Below, one piece after another: positions 25,090 through 31,309 of a stretch of DNA of 31,309 bases; within the stretch, counting starts at the first letter, position 1; each line of letters opens with the position of its first letter. The position numbers and the translations under genes were made by a program. The notes beneath the pieces are model-generated. The model was not told where the DNA came from, searched no databases, and worked only from the letters and a program-made list of their open reading frames with translations. Origin of the DNA: a virus; the IMG/VR virus record IMGVR_UViG_3300031696_000033, positions 1 to 31,309 of that record. One strand, given 5' to 3'.

Positions 25090-26208
25090 ATGACAACTAA
25101 AGTCACTACAGATTTAATAACAAGTGTGGACGCAAGTAAACTGACAGGTACAATTGCAGATGCTAGATTCCCTGCTACTTTGCCAGCTATTAGCGGGGCT
25201 AGTTTGACAAACCTTCCCAGCGATATTACTAAACAATCTTCTGATCCTACAGTATCAACTAACCCTTCTGGTGGAGTGGGTAGCATTATCTTGAACACTT
25301 CCAACGGTAAGCTGTTTGTCCTCACTGATGCAACAGCTGGAGCCAATGTTTGGCAAGCTGCCGTATCTGGAAATATACCTGCCTTAACTTTGGCTACTGG
25401 TGGAACAGTCACTACTGATGGTGATTACAAGGTTCACACTTTTAATACTTCTAGTGATTTTATAGTTTCTCTTTCTGATGCCCCAGTAGAATACCTAGTT
25501 ATTGCTGGTGCTGGCGGCGGCGGCGGTGATAATGGCGGCGGCGGCGGTGGAGCAGGAGGATATAGAACTGCCACAGCTTTTGCTGTTACGGCACAGACTT
25601 ACGCTATAACTATTGGTGGTGGTGGTGCTGGCGGAGTAGGTGGTACCAATGGTGTAGCTGGCTCTGACAGCGTGTTTTCAACTGTCACCTCGGATGGCGG
25701 AGGCTATGGAGGCGGTGGTAACGGAGCAAGTGTTAGCCCGGAATCTGCCACTACTCGTGCAGGTGGTTCAGGTGGTGGTGGCGGTGCTTCAGGAGCGGAA
25801 GTAATAATTGGTGGTACGGCAACAGTAGGGCAGGGTAATGATGGTGGAGACACGGTCAATGCGTCAGGGTACCCGTCAGGTGGTGGTGGTGGCGCAGGGG
25901 CGGAAGGTGACGATGGCACGACAACAGAAGCTGGTGATGGTGGAGTGGGTTTGAGTTCTAGCATCACAGGTTCAGCCGTTTATAGGTCGGGTGGTGGCGG
26001 AGGTGGAGCTACAGGTTCAGGCGCAATTATTATTGGCGGTACTGGAGGCAATGGTGGGGGTGGGGCAGGCGGTATCCCTTCAGGTAATGGTAATGCAGGA
26101 ACGGTAAACTCAGGCGGCGGTGGAGGAGGGGGTGGAGATAATAGCCCTTCTGCAAATGGAGCCGCTGGCGGCGCCGGAGTTGTAATTCTTCGATACAAAT
26201 TTCAATAA
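25090..26208 (+). CDS. Glycine-rich tip/adhesin, paralogue 3
   Basis: This 372-residue protein has the same plan as the preceding gene: a shaft repeat (VDASKLTGTIADARF), the linker ASLTNLPSDITKQSS and SDPTVSTNPSGGVGS, then LTDATAGANVW. It continues with TTDGDYKVHTFNTSSDFIV, EYLVIAGAGGGGG (about 133), a Gly-rich domain to about residue 360 and a final GVVILRYKFQ. It starts 25 bases after paralogue 2, and the two form a tandem pair. Loops are again different. It is followed by a copy of the HFA...IPPKPYPS family, as is the adhesin at 14273. Confidence 0.82.
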   Translation: MTTKVTTDLITSVDASKLTGTIADARFPATLPAISGASLTNLPSDITKQSSDPTVSTNPSGGVGSIILNTSNGKLFVLTDATAGANVWQAAVSGNIPALTLATGGTVTTDGDYKVHTFNTSSDFIVSLSDAPVEYLVIAGAGGGGGDNGGGGGGAGGYRTATAFAVTAQTYAITIGGGGAGGVGGTNGVAGSDSVFSTVTSDGGGYGGGGNGASVSPESATTRAGGSGGGGGASGAEVIIGGTATVGQGNDGGDTVNASGYPSGGGGGAGAEGDDGTTTEAGDGGVGLSSSITGSAVYRSGGGGGGATGSGAIIIGGTGGNGGGGAGGIPSGNGNAGTVNSGGGGGGGGDNSPSANGAAGGAGVVILRYKFQ

Positions 26209-26307
26209 AATAGAGATTTAATGCAATACATCTAAAGATGATACACTAGCAACAGTATCTAAATATGCCAATAACAATTGATGGAAATATTTCAAAGGAA
26301 AACTAAT

Positions 26308-26634
26308 ATGAGTCATTTCGCAGAAATCAATTCAGATAACATTGTACAAAGAGTAATAGTAGCAGAACAGAATTTCATCAACTCAGGAGCAGTAGGTGAT
26401 AGTTTCAATTGGGTACAGACGAGTTACAATGGTAACTTCCGTAAGAATTATGCTGGTAATGGTTATACATACGATAAAACTAGAGATGCGTTTATTCCAC
26501 CTAAACCATACCCTAGTTGGACTTTAGTGGAAGCTACTTGTCAGTGGGAATCACCAGTTGCATATCCTAGTGATGGTAAAAGGTATTCGTGGGATGAAGA
26601 CCTGACTAACTGGGTCGAAGATCCAGACTTATAA
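26308..26634 (+). CDS. Fibre-associated protein, second 'HFA...IPPKPYPS' copy
   Basis: I place the start at ATG 26308 (108 residues), preceded by AAAGGAAAA; upstream in-frame starts at 26278 and 26281 lack such a site. The protein begins MSHFAEINSDNIVQRVIVAE and has WVQTSYNG, NYAGNGYTYDKTRDAFIPP and KPYPSW, and ends YSWDEDLTNWVEDPDL. It is a shorter paralogue of the protein at 15144. Both follow a glycine-rich adhesin directly, suggesting that the family works with that adhesin type. The 99 bases before it (26209-26307) hold no other gene I can support. Confidence 0.8.
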   Translation: MSHFAEINSDNIVQRVIVAEQNFINSGAVGDSFNWVQTSYNGNFRKNYAGNGYTYDKTRDAFIPPKPYPSWTLVEATCQWESPVAYPSDGKRYSWDEDLTNWVEDPDL

Positions 26635-26674
26635 TATCAATTCCAATAAAACTCAATACATACAGTTAAAAGTT

Positions 26675-26682
26675 TATAAATA
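26675..26682 (+). promoter_or_regulatory. Late-promoter-like TATAAATA before 26722
   Basis: This exact TATAAATA ends 39 bases before the ATG. The expected start near 26688 leaves a leader with the TTAGGA ribosome site. It probably serves the last gene of the fibre island. Confidence 0.55.
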
Positions 26683-26721
26683 CAAGTAATATAATCAACA
26701 ATCATTGTTTAGGATAAAAAT

Positions 26722-27264
26722 ATGTCAACAACAACAAAATTGAATAATGATTTAAATGCTGGACAAGATTGGGTGACTACTCTTAATATATTAATAGCTG
26801 ACGGTACTGCAAATAGAGATATCACTGGTTGTACACTTGTATCACAAATAAGAAGACATTGGAAATCTGTATCTTCAAAAACATCAGTTGGGATAATAGT
26901 TTTAGATGCTACAACCGGAAGTATACGAATGACGTTGACTGCTGCACAAACTACTTTATTAAAATCAGGTAAGTATGTTTATGATGTAGAAATGACAACA
27001 CCTCCTACACTAACAGTTAAAGATGCGACAGGCACATTTATTACAGATGAAGTAATCACAGGTGCAACATCGGGTGCAACTGGAACAGTCATTGCTCATT
27101 CTCCTTTAACTAAAATTACCTATAATATTACATCAGGTACTTTTGCAGGAACAGAAACTATCAATGGTACTACATACAATACAACATTAGTTAGTAATGA
27201 TGGACGGCCTATTGAGAGAGCTATAGAAGGTGTATTCACGGTTCAGCCAGAAGTGACAGTATAA
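26722..27264 (+). CDS. Virion protein carrying the Thr/Gly module
   Basis: In this 180-residue protein, residues 1-93 (LNNDLNAGQDWVTTLNILIA, then SIRMTLTAAQTTLLKSGKYV and YDVEM) look like the small beta N-terminal domain of BppU-type phage baseplate/fibre proteins. Residues 94-158 are a copy of the 65-residue module found in the giant virion protein, about 74 % identical by eye. The rest (GRPIERAIEGVFTVQPEVTV) appears to resume the N-terminal domain's strand pattern, so the module looks inserted into a loop. It is likely a virion component linking or decorating fibres. It ends just before the terminator region. Confidence 0.75.
   Translation: MSTTTKLNNDLNAGQDWVTTLNILIADGTANRDITGCTLVSQIRRHWKSVSSKTSVGIIVLDATTGSIRMTLTAAQTTLLKSGKYVYDVEMTTPPTLTVKDATGTFITDEVITGATSGATGTVIAHSPLTKITYNITSGTFAGTETINGTTYNTTLVSNDGRPIERAIEGVFTVQPEVTV
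27001..27195 (+). repeat. Module copy 2: 65-residue Thr/Gly unit
   Basis: This is the partner of 8936-9130, equal in length and free of gaps. It begins PPTLTVKDATG and ends TTLVS. Confidence 0.8.
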
Positions 27265-27302
27265 TGTCAATAAAAATAATTTCAGAAGACGGTACTTTCT
27301 AA
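27264..27302 (+). pseudogene. 12-codon open frame, possible gene remnant
   Basis: An ATG overlapping the preceding stop (TAATG) opens MSIKIISEDGTF and stops at once. The start context is gene-like (translation coupling), but the frame is far too short for a normal product. It may be the stump of a deleted gene or only chance. Confidence 0.25.
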
Positions 27303-27348
27303 TATTAATTAAACTTAAAAACAACACTAGATTTAAGATTCACTGAAG

Positions 27349-27381
27349 GGGGATGGGGATTTTCCCTGTCCCCTTTTTTTT
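27349..27381 (+). terminator. Strong intrinsic terminator
   Basis: GGGGATGGGG (27349-27358) pairs fully with CCCTGTCCCC (27364-27373), 10 pairs of which two are G-T, around the 5-base loop ATTTT. It is followed by eight T (27374-27381). It ends the fibre island on the + strand and is the only convincing terminator I found in the window. Confidence 0.9.
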
Positions 27382-27384
27382 CCT

Positions 27385-27392
27385 TATAAATA
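27385..27392 (+). promoter_or_regulatory. Late-promoter-like TATAAATA right after the terminator
   Basis: This exact TATAAATA lies 3 bases downstream of the terminator's T run, an arrangement expected where a new transcript begins. It ends only 16 bases before the ATG at 27409, so the leader would be about 11 bases and the ribosome site poorly placed. It may mainly serve the genes from 27732 on. Confidence 0.45.
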
Positions 27393-27408
27393 CATATAGG
27401 TAAAAGTT

Positions 27409-27699
27409 ATGCAATTAGACCAAACTGCTGACCTAATTGAAAAATTAGGTGTACCAGTTGTAGGTTTATTATTGATTGGGTGGGGTTTTTGGAAAATTGT
27501 AAAATGGTTGCAAGATTCATTGACGAGCAAGATTGTTGGTCAAACGGAAATATTGATTCAACTCATTGACCGTATTCGAGTATTACAAACAGATATTTTA
27601 AAACTTGATACGATGGTAAGAACTAAATATGGATTAGATGTTGATGAGACTAGGATTGAAAGAGCAGATGAACCAGTTAGGAAAAAAAGAGGTAAATAA
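27409..27699 (+). CDS. Small membrane protein, possibly holin-like
   Basis: This 96-residue protein has one clear membrane segment (GVPVVGLLLIGWGFWKIV, about 14-31), then a helical stretch with coiled-coil spacing (about 35-70, ILIQLIDRIRVLQTDILKLD) and a basic C-terminus (RKKRGK). This layout (N-terminal hydrophobic helix, amphipathic middle, charged tail) resembles BhlA/UviB-type holin-like proteins, and no other lysis candidate is in the window. There is no specific motif to prove lysis function, and it could be another membrane-associated phage protein. It directly follows the terminator and a promoter-like motif. Confidence 0.7.
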   Translation: MQLDQTADLIEKLGVPVVGLLLIGWGFWKIVKWLQDSLTSKIVGQTEILIQLIDRIRVLQTDILKLDTMVRTKYGLDVDETRIERADEPVRKKRGK

Positions 27700-27731
27700 C
27701 AACTTAATAATTATATATAGGAGTTGATGAT

Positions 27732-28007
27732 ATGAATGAAGCAGTAGAAGTAGACTGCCCAAAACCAAACAAAGTAAAAGAAAAAAAAGAATCACTTCTA
27801 CAGAAACCTCAGATTGACCCAAGTATTTCTATTGAAAAAATACAAGGACAACTTGATTATGCCCAAAAGATTATCAATATTCTTCAAGTTAAAGTCAATG
27901 ATGCCAATGGTGTGATTGTACAGTTAGAAGCAAGATTACAAATTGCTAACGAAGATAAAGAAAATATTTTGAAACAAGTAGAAAAAATGGGAATTTCTCC
28001 TGTTTAA
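27732..28007 (+). CDS. Small coiled-coil protein upstream of gp13
   Basis: In this 91-residue protein the first third is charged and Lys/Pro-rich (CPKPNKVKEKKES), and residues about 35-85 form one long predicted amphipathic helix (IQGQLDYAQKIINILQVKVN, then VQLEARLQIANEDKENILKQ). It has a TAGGAG ribosome site 10 bases upstream. Its place just ahead of gp13 is where T4 carries wac (fibritin, a long coiled-coil neck whisker), but it is far shorter and shows no fibritin foldon, so I do not call it that. Function unknown. Confidence 0.7.
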   Translation: MNEAVEVDCPKPNKVKEKKESLLQKPQIDPSISIEKIQGQLDYAQKIINILQVKVNDANGVIVQLEARLQIANEDKENILKQVEKMGISPV

Positions 28008-28025
28008 TTAAAAAAGGATAATAGT

Positions 28026-28793
28026 ATGGCTGCTGTAACGACAAGACAAGGACTGATTGATTATTGTTTAAGAAGATTAGGTCAGCCTGTTGTTGAAATT
28101 AATGTAGATGAAGATCAACTTGAAGAAAGAGTTGATGATGCTTTAGAGTTTTTTCAGGAATATCATTTCGATGGTGTTGAAAAGGTTTTTCTAAAACATA
28201 TTGTCACAACAGATGATATCACTAATGAATATATTCCTATGGGCGATCCTGTATCACCAGACGGTGGGCCTGTTATCAGTGTAGTCAGAGTTTTACCTAT
28301 TCCTAGTTTTGATTCATTTCAAAGTGGATTCTTTAATGAAGAGTATCAGTTACGTTTGAATGACTTAAATAGTTTTTCTGGTTCTTCATTGATTCAATGG
28401 CAGATGACACAACAAAACTTTTCTTTAGTTGAAGATTTATTTTCTATTGCACCCACAATGCTTTTCAATAGAAAACAAAATAGAGTTTATTTAGAAACTG
28501 ATTGGGCAACAAAGTTTGTGGCAGGTGATGTTATAATCATTGAAGCTTATAGATCACTTGACCCATCAACATACACAGAAGTTTATAACGATATGTTTCT
28601 GAAAAAGTATTGTACTGCTTTGATTAAAAGACAGTGGGGTGAAAACTTGAAAAAGTTTACAGGTGTTGTATTGCCCGGTGGCATCACACTTGACGGCAAG
28701 ACAATATATGATGAAGCAATTCAAGAGATAGAAAAGATAGAAGAAGAAATGAGTCTAAGATACGAACTTCCAGCAGACGGATATGTAGGTTAA
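28026..28793 (+). CDS. 13: Neck protein gp13
   Basis: This 255-residue protein is gp13-like (T4: 309 residues). With gp14, gp13 closes the filled head and forms the neck to which the tail attaches. The conserved N-terminus is clear: TTRQGLIDYCLRRLGQPVVE followed by NVDEDQLEERVDDALEFFQE and YHFDG. Later segments include SYRSLDP-like IEAYRSLDPSTYTEVYNDMF and LIKRQWGENLKKF, ending in a helical segment (IQEIEKIEEEMSLRYE). An AAAAAAGGA ribosome site precedes it. The next gene starts after one base, so expression with gp14 is coupled. Confidence 0.92.
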   Translation: MAAVTTRQGLIDYCLRRLGQPVVEINVDEDQLEERVDDALEFFQEYHFDGVEKVFLKHIVTTDDITNEYIPMGDPVSPDGGPVISVVRVLPIPSFDSFQSGFFNEEYQLRLNDLNSFSGSSLIQWQMTQQNFSLVEDLFSIAPTMLFNRKQNRVYLETDWATKFVAGDVIIIEAYRSLDPSTYTEVYNDMFLKKYCTALIKRQWGENLKKFTGVVLPGGITLDGKTIYDEAIQEIEKIEEEMSLRYELPADGYVG

Positions 28794-28794
28794 T

Positions 28795-29661
28795 ATGACA
28801 ACTAATCATTTTTTTAAAAATTTCAATTCATTTCCACAACAAGAATTACTTAATAGTCTTACTAGAGAAGTAATTCAAATGAGTGGTCTTGATGTTTTAT
28901 ATTTACCTAGAAAAAATATAAAAAAAGATGACATACTAAACGAAGACCCTTTATCAAAATTTGAATCAGCATTTGAAATAGAAATGTATGTCAATGTACC
29001 AGATGGTTTTGGTGGTGTTGGTGATATCTCTACTAAGTTTGGACTTGATGTTCAAGATGAATTGATACTAATAGTGAATAAAGAAAGGTTCCTTAAAGAG
29101 ACAGTATTGAGTGTTCCAAAAGAAGGAGACTTAATTTATTTTCCTTTGGATAAAAATATATTTGAAATCAAATTTGTTGAACACGAAAAACCATTTTACT
29201 CTATGGGAAAAAATACTGTATTTGAAATGACTTGTGAGAAATATGTATTCAGTGAAGAGAAATTTGAAATACCTATAGCTAGTAGTGGTGTAATATTTGA
29301 TAAGTTTGAAAGAGAAAATGCTATCACTATACAAATCACTGTTGCAGCTGGTTCATCGGTTGTATATACTAAAGACGAAGAAGTTTATCAAGGTGTTAGT
29401 TTAGTAGGCTCAACTGCTAAAGGTATTGTTGCTGACTTTAATAGTACTACTAATATTATGAATATTTTTAATACTGTCGGCACATTTGCAACTGGTATAA
29501 ATATTATTGGTGCTACAAGTGCAACAACAAGAAATGTTACGAAGGTTGATGACCAGACCATTTCTTCATCTGAATATTCAGATAACTCAACATACGAAAC
29601 CGACGGCGACGGAATATTAGACTTCAGTGAAGTCGATCCGTGGAGTGAGGGAGACTTATAA
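28795..29661 (+). CDS. 14: Neck protein gp14, with an extra inserted module
   Basis: This 288-residue protein is gp14-like (T4: 256 residues), a partner of gp13 in the neck. Typical parts are the N-terminal FFKNFNSFPQQELLNSLTRE, GLDVLYLPR, ESAFEIEMYV, FGLDVQDELILIVNKERF and PKEGDLIYFPLD, plus the acidic C-terminus YETDGDGILDFSEVDPW. Between them, residues about 186-253 (VYQGVSLVGSTAKGIVADF, VGTFATGINIIGATSATTRN) form a Thr/Gly unit of the GTFxxGExITGxTSGA type seen in the giant protein and at 26722. It appears inserted near the C-terminal end. The last base of the stop codon is the first base of the gp15 ATG (TAATG). Confidence 0.9.
   Translation: MTTNHFFKNFNSFPQQELLNSLTREVIQMSGLDVLYLPRKNIKKDDILNEDPLSKFESAFEIEMYVNVPDGFGGVGDISTKFGLDVQDELILIVNKERFLKETVLSVPKEGDLIYFPLDKNIFEIKFVEHEKPFYSMGKNTVFEMTCEKYVFSEEKFEIPIASSGVIFDKFERENAITIQITVAAGSSVVYTKDEEVYQGVSLVGSTAKGIVADFNSTTNIMNIFNTVGTFATGINIIGATSATTRNVTKVDDQTISSSEYSDNSTYETDGDGILDFSEVDPWSEGDL
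29496..29503 (+). promoter_or_regulatory. Late-promoter-like TATAAATA inside gp14
   Basis: This exact octamer lies 157 bases ahead of gp15 but inside the Thr/Gly unit of gp14. It could drive gp15-gp17 but may be a chance match. Confidence 0.22.
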
Positions 29662-30677
29662 TGTTCGGAAATTACTTTTACAATAAAAATATCAGAAATA
29701 TAATTATATTATTTGGAACAGTATTCAATGATGTCAGTGTAAGACGGACAACTGCCGCAGGTGTTATTGATAAACAATTCAAGGTTCCTATTGCGTATGG
29801 CCCAGCAGAAAAGTATTTAACAATGATAGACCAAGGGCGACTTAGTACAACTAATTCAAAGTCAGCAATAACATTACCAAGGATGTCATTTGAAATTTCA
29901 ACAATGACATATGATGCTACTAGAAAATTACAAACTAAGAAAAGATTTAGAGAAGCAAAACCATTAGGAACAATTGATAGTATTGATGTAATAAATGGAG
30001 GTAGTGGTTACACATCCGTTCCTACAGTAACCGTTGTAGCACCAGTAAGTGGTATTACTGCGACAGCAACAGCAGTACTTGGAACAGTTGCAAATGGTAC
30101 TTCCGACCAAGTTGTTAGTATATCACTGACATTATCCGGCAGTGGTTATACTACACGACCTAATGTTACTATTACAGGTGGTGGTGGAACGAAGGCGACT
30201 GCATCTGCAAACTTAGATGCAAACACTTCTACAGTAGTTACTGCTTATACTCCTGTTCCTTATAACTTTGATATTGAACTTTCTATCATGGTTAAGAATA
30301 GTGATGATGGAGCACAAATCTTAGAACAGATTTTACCATACTTCACTCCAGAGTATCATGTTACTCTAAATGAAATGAGTACACTTGGAGTTAAGAGAGA
30401 TATACCAATCATAATGAATGCTATGAGTACAGAAGATACTTATGAAGGTGACTTTATTTCCAGAAGAGCTCTGATACATACTTTGTCCTTTACAGTGCAG
30501 GGTTATATTTATGGGCCTACTCAAGATATTGGTATTATCCGTGAAATAGATGCTAATGCTGGAACGAGTTTTAATGGTATAGATGAACAACTAACTAATA
30601 TTGATATAAAACCAGACCCATTAACAGCTGACCCTGATGACGATTTTGGTACTACAACAACTGTAACAGATTTATAA
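29661..30677 (+). CDS. 15: Tail sheath stabiliser/completion protein gp15, with an inserted module
   Basis: This 338-residue protein is gp15-like (T4: 272 residues). gp15 caps the finished tail and joins it to the neck. Conserved segments are NYFYNKNIRNIIILFGTVFN, KQFKVPIAYGPAEKYL, LPRMSFEISTMTYDATRKLQ, then after a gap YTPVPYNFDIELSIMVKN, EQILPYFTPEYHVTL, and FTVQGYIYGP. Between the two halves, residues about 104-190 hold two Gly-rich units (GGSGYTSVPTVTVVAP and GSGYTTRPNVTITGGGG) that account for the extra length. These match the units of gp7-like, gp8 and the giant protein. The insertion sits exactly at a loop between core strands. Confidence 0.92.
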   Translation: MFGNYFYNKNIRNIIILFGTVFNDVSVRRTTAAGVIDKQFKVPIAYGPAEKYLTMIDQGRLSTTNSKSAITLPRMSFEISTMTYDATRKLQTKKRFREAKPLGTIDSIDVINGGSGYTSVPTVTVVAPVSGITATATAVLGTVANGTSDQVVSISLTLSGSGYTTRPNVTITGGGGTKATASANLDANTSTVVTAYTPVPYNFDIELSIMVKNSDDGAQILEQILPYFTPEYHVTLNEMSTLGVKRDIPIIMNAMSTEDTYEGDFISRRALIHTLSFTVQGYIYGPTQDIGIIREIDANAGTSFNGIDEQLTNIDIKPDPLTADPDDDFGTTTTVTDL

Positions 30678-30680
30678 TTT

Positions 30681-31100
30681 ATGAAAAAGAATATAGTGAA
30701 AAAATTAAATGATGTTTTAGATATTGCTGGTGATATTATTGATATCGAGATGCCAGAAGAGAAAAAAGAAACAGCACCGTCTGTAACCGTTGGTATGACT
30801 GACTTAACGAGTGACTATGATTTTTCAAGAGATCAGTATCATAACCTTATTGAAAAAGGTAATGATGCTCTTGAAGAACTTTTGTCAATTGCAAAGGAAG
30901 GTGAACAGCCAAGAGCATTTGAAGTTGCAGTTCAAATGATTAATTCTTTAACTGCTACCACAAAAGAACTTTTAGTTTTACAGAAAACAAAGAAAGAAGT
31001 TGAAGACAGTAGAACACCAGTAAAGAATGAAAATAATCTTTTTGTTGGAAGCACTAAAGAACTTCAAGAACTTTTAGAAATGAAAAAAAATAAAAAATAA
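30681..31100 (+). CDS. 16: Terminase small subunit gp16
   Basis: This 139-residue protein is gp16-like (T4: 164 residues), the small terminase subunit that recognises DNA and regulates the gp17 packaging motor. The central helix pair characteristic of T4-type gp16 is visible: YDFSRDQYHNLIEKGNDAL (about 46-64), LSIAKEGEQPRAFEVAVQMI and TATTKELLVLQKTKKEV. An acidic N-terminal stretch (IIDIEMPEEKKET) precedes it and a Lys-rich tail ends it. Its position directly between gp15 and gp17 supports the call. Confidence 0.88.
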   Translation: MKKNIVKKLNDVLDIAGDIIDIEMPEEKKETAPSVTVGMTDLTSDYDFSRDQYHNLIEKGNDALEELLSIAKEGEQPRAFEVAVQMINSLTATTKELLVLQKTKKEVEDSRTPVKNENNLFVGSTKELQELLEMKKNKK

Positions 31101-31103
31101 TTT

Positions 31104-31309
31104 ATGACAGATTCATATTTAGGAAACAACCTTCTTAAAGGTTGTGGTATCCCACATAAGTTTAAGAAGAAAGAAATTGAAGAATACATTAAGTGTTCTA
31201 ATGACCCGATTTACTTTTTGGAAAACTATGTGCAAATCGTTCACGTTGATGAAGGATTAATTCCTTTCAATCTGTATGATTTCCAGAAAAAGTTAATAGA
31301 GACAATAAC
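31104..31309 (+). CDS. 17: Terminase large subunit gp17, N-terminal part (right-truncated)
   Basis: An open frame from the ATG at 31104 runs out of the window. The 68 residues available read MTDSYLGNNLLKGCGIPHKF, then DPIYFLENYVQIVHVDEG and YDFQKKLIETI. The DPxYFxxNYVxIVHVDEG-type segment and YDFQ motif are typical of the region before the Walker A motif of T4-type gp17, the ATPase/nuclease that drives packaging. The catalytic motifs lie outside the window. It follows gp16 after three bases. Confidence 0.92.
   Translation, partial: MTDSYLGNNLLKGCGIPHKFKKKEIEEYIKCSNDPIYFLENYVQIVHVDEGLIPFNLYDFQKKLIETI

Noticed and set aside
19461-26198. Proline-rich open frames on the opposite strand of the glycine-rich genes
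   Set aside because: Poly-Gly codons read backwards give poly-Pro. These frames have no ribosome sites or promoters, overlap strongly supported genes completely, and appear at every Gly-rich gene.
26278-26307. Longer start for the 26308 gene
   Set aside because: The TTG/ATG at 26278-26283 lacks a ribosome site, while AAAGGAAAA sits just before 26308 and the family begins with M-x-HFA.
27732-28007. Fibritin (wac) at its T4 position
   Set aside because: The protein has 91 residues and shows only a generic coiled coil, without the long segmented coiled coil or the C-terminal foldon.

Overview
The window is a segment of the late structural region of an A+T-rich, T4-like contractile-tailed phage. 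The evidence is a collinear set of recognisable T4-type virion genes, all on the + strand: baseplate wedge gp25, gp6, a gp7-position protein, gp8, then neck gp13 and gp14, tail completion gp15 and the terminase genes 16 and 17 (17 is cut by the right edge). The core proteins look closest to those of marine T4-like phages (cyanophages and pelagiphages): they include a DUF4815-type giant virion protein in place of T4 gp9-gp12, and small fibre-associated families common in those phages. The host cannot be fixed from this window. No tRNA, CRISPR array, insertion sequence or integrase was seen.

Layout. Positions 1-285 hold the end of an unidentified gene. Positions 440-12121 are the baseplate block, with an HNH homing endonuclease gene wedged between gp25 and gp6. 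Positions 12118-27264 are a fibre/adhesin island of about 15 kb. It has one larger fibre with an Mtd-like N-terminus, several short fibre-like proteins, four glycine-rich tip-like proteins (three of them clear paralogues), fibres ending in discoidin-like or LamG-like domains, and small proteins placed directly after fibre genes like dedicated assembly factors. A strong intrinsic terminator at 27349-27381 closes the island. Positions 27409-31309 hold a small membrane protein, a coiled-coil protein, the neck genes and the terminase genes.

Expression. The motif TATAAATA, identical to the T4 late promoter -10 element, recurs ahead of several transcription blocks (before gp25, gp8, the giant protein, the first fibre, and within the fibre island). 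Most genes are packed with short gaps or ATGA overlaps and have AGGA-type ribosome binding sites.

The most interesting signals are two. First, small Gly/Thr-rich modules recur in unrelated virion proteins (gp7-like, gp8, DUF4815 protein, gp14, gp15 and a fibre-island protein), so that gp14 and gp15 appear to carry extra inserted domains. Second, the fibre island looks like a bank of alternative receptor-binding tips with shared leaders and N-termini and swapped C-termini.
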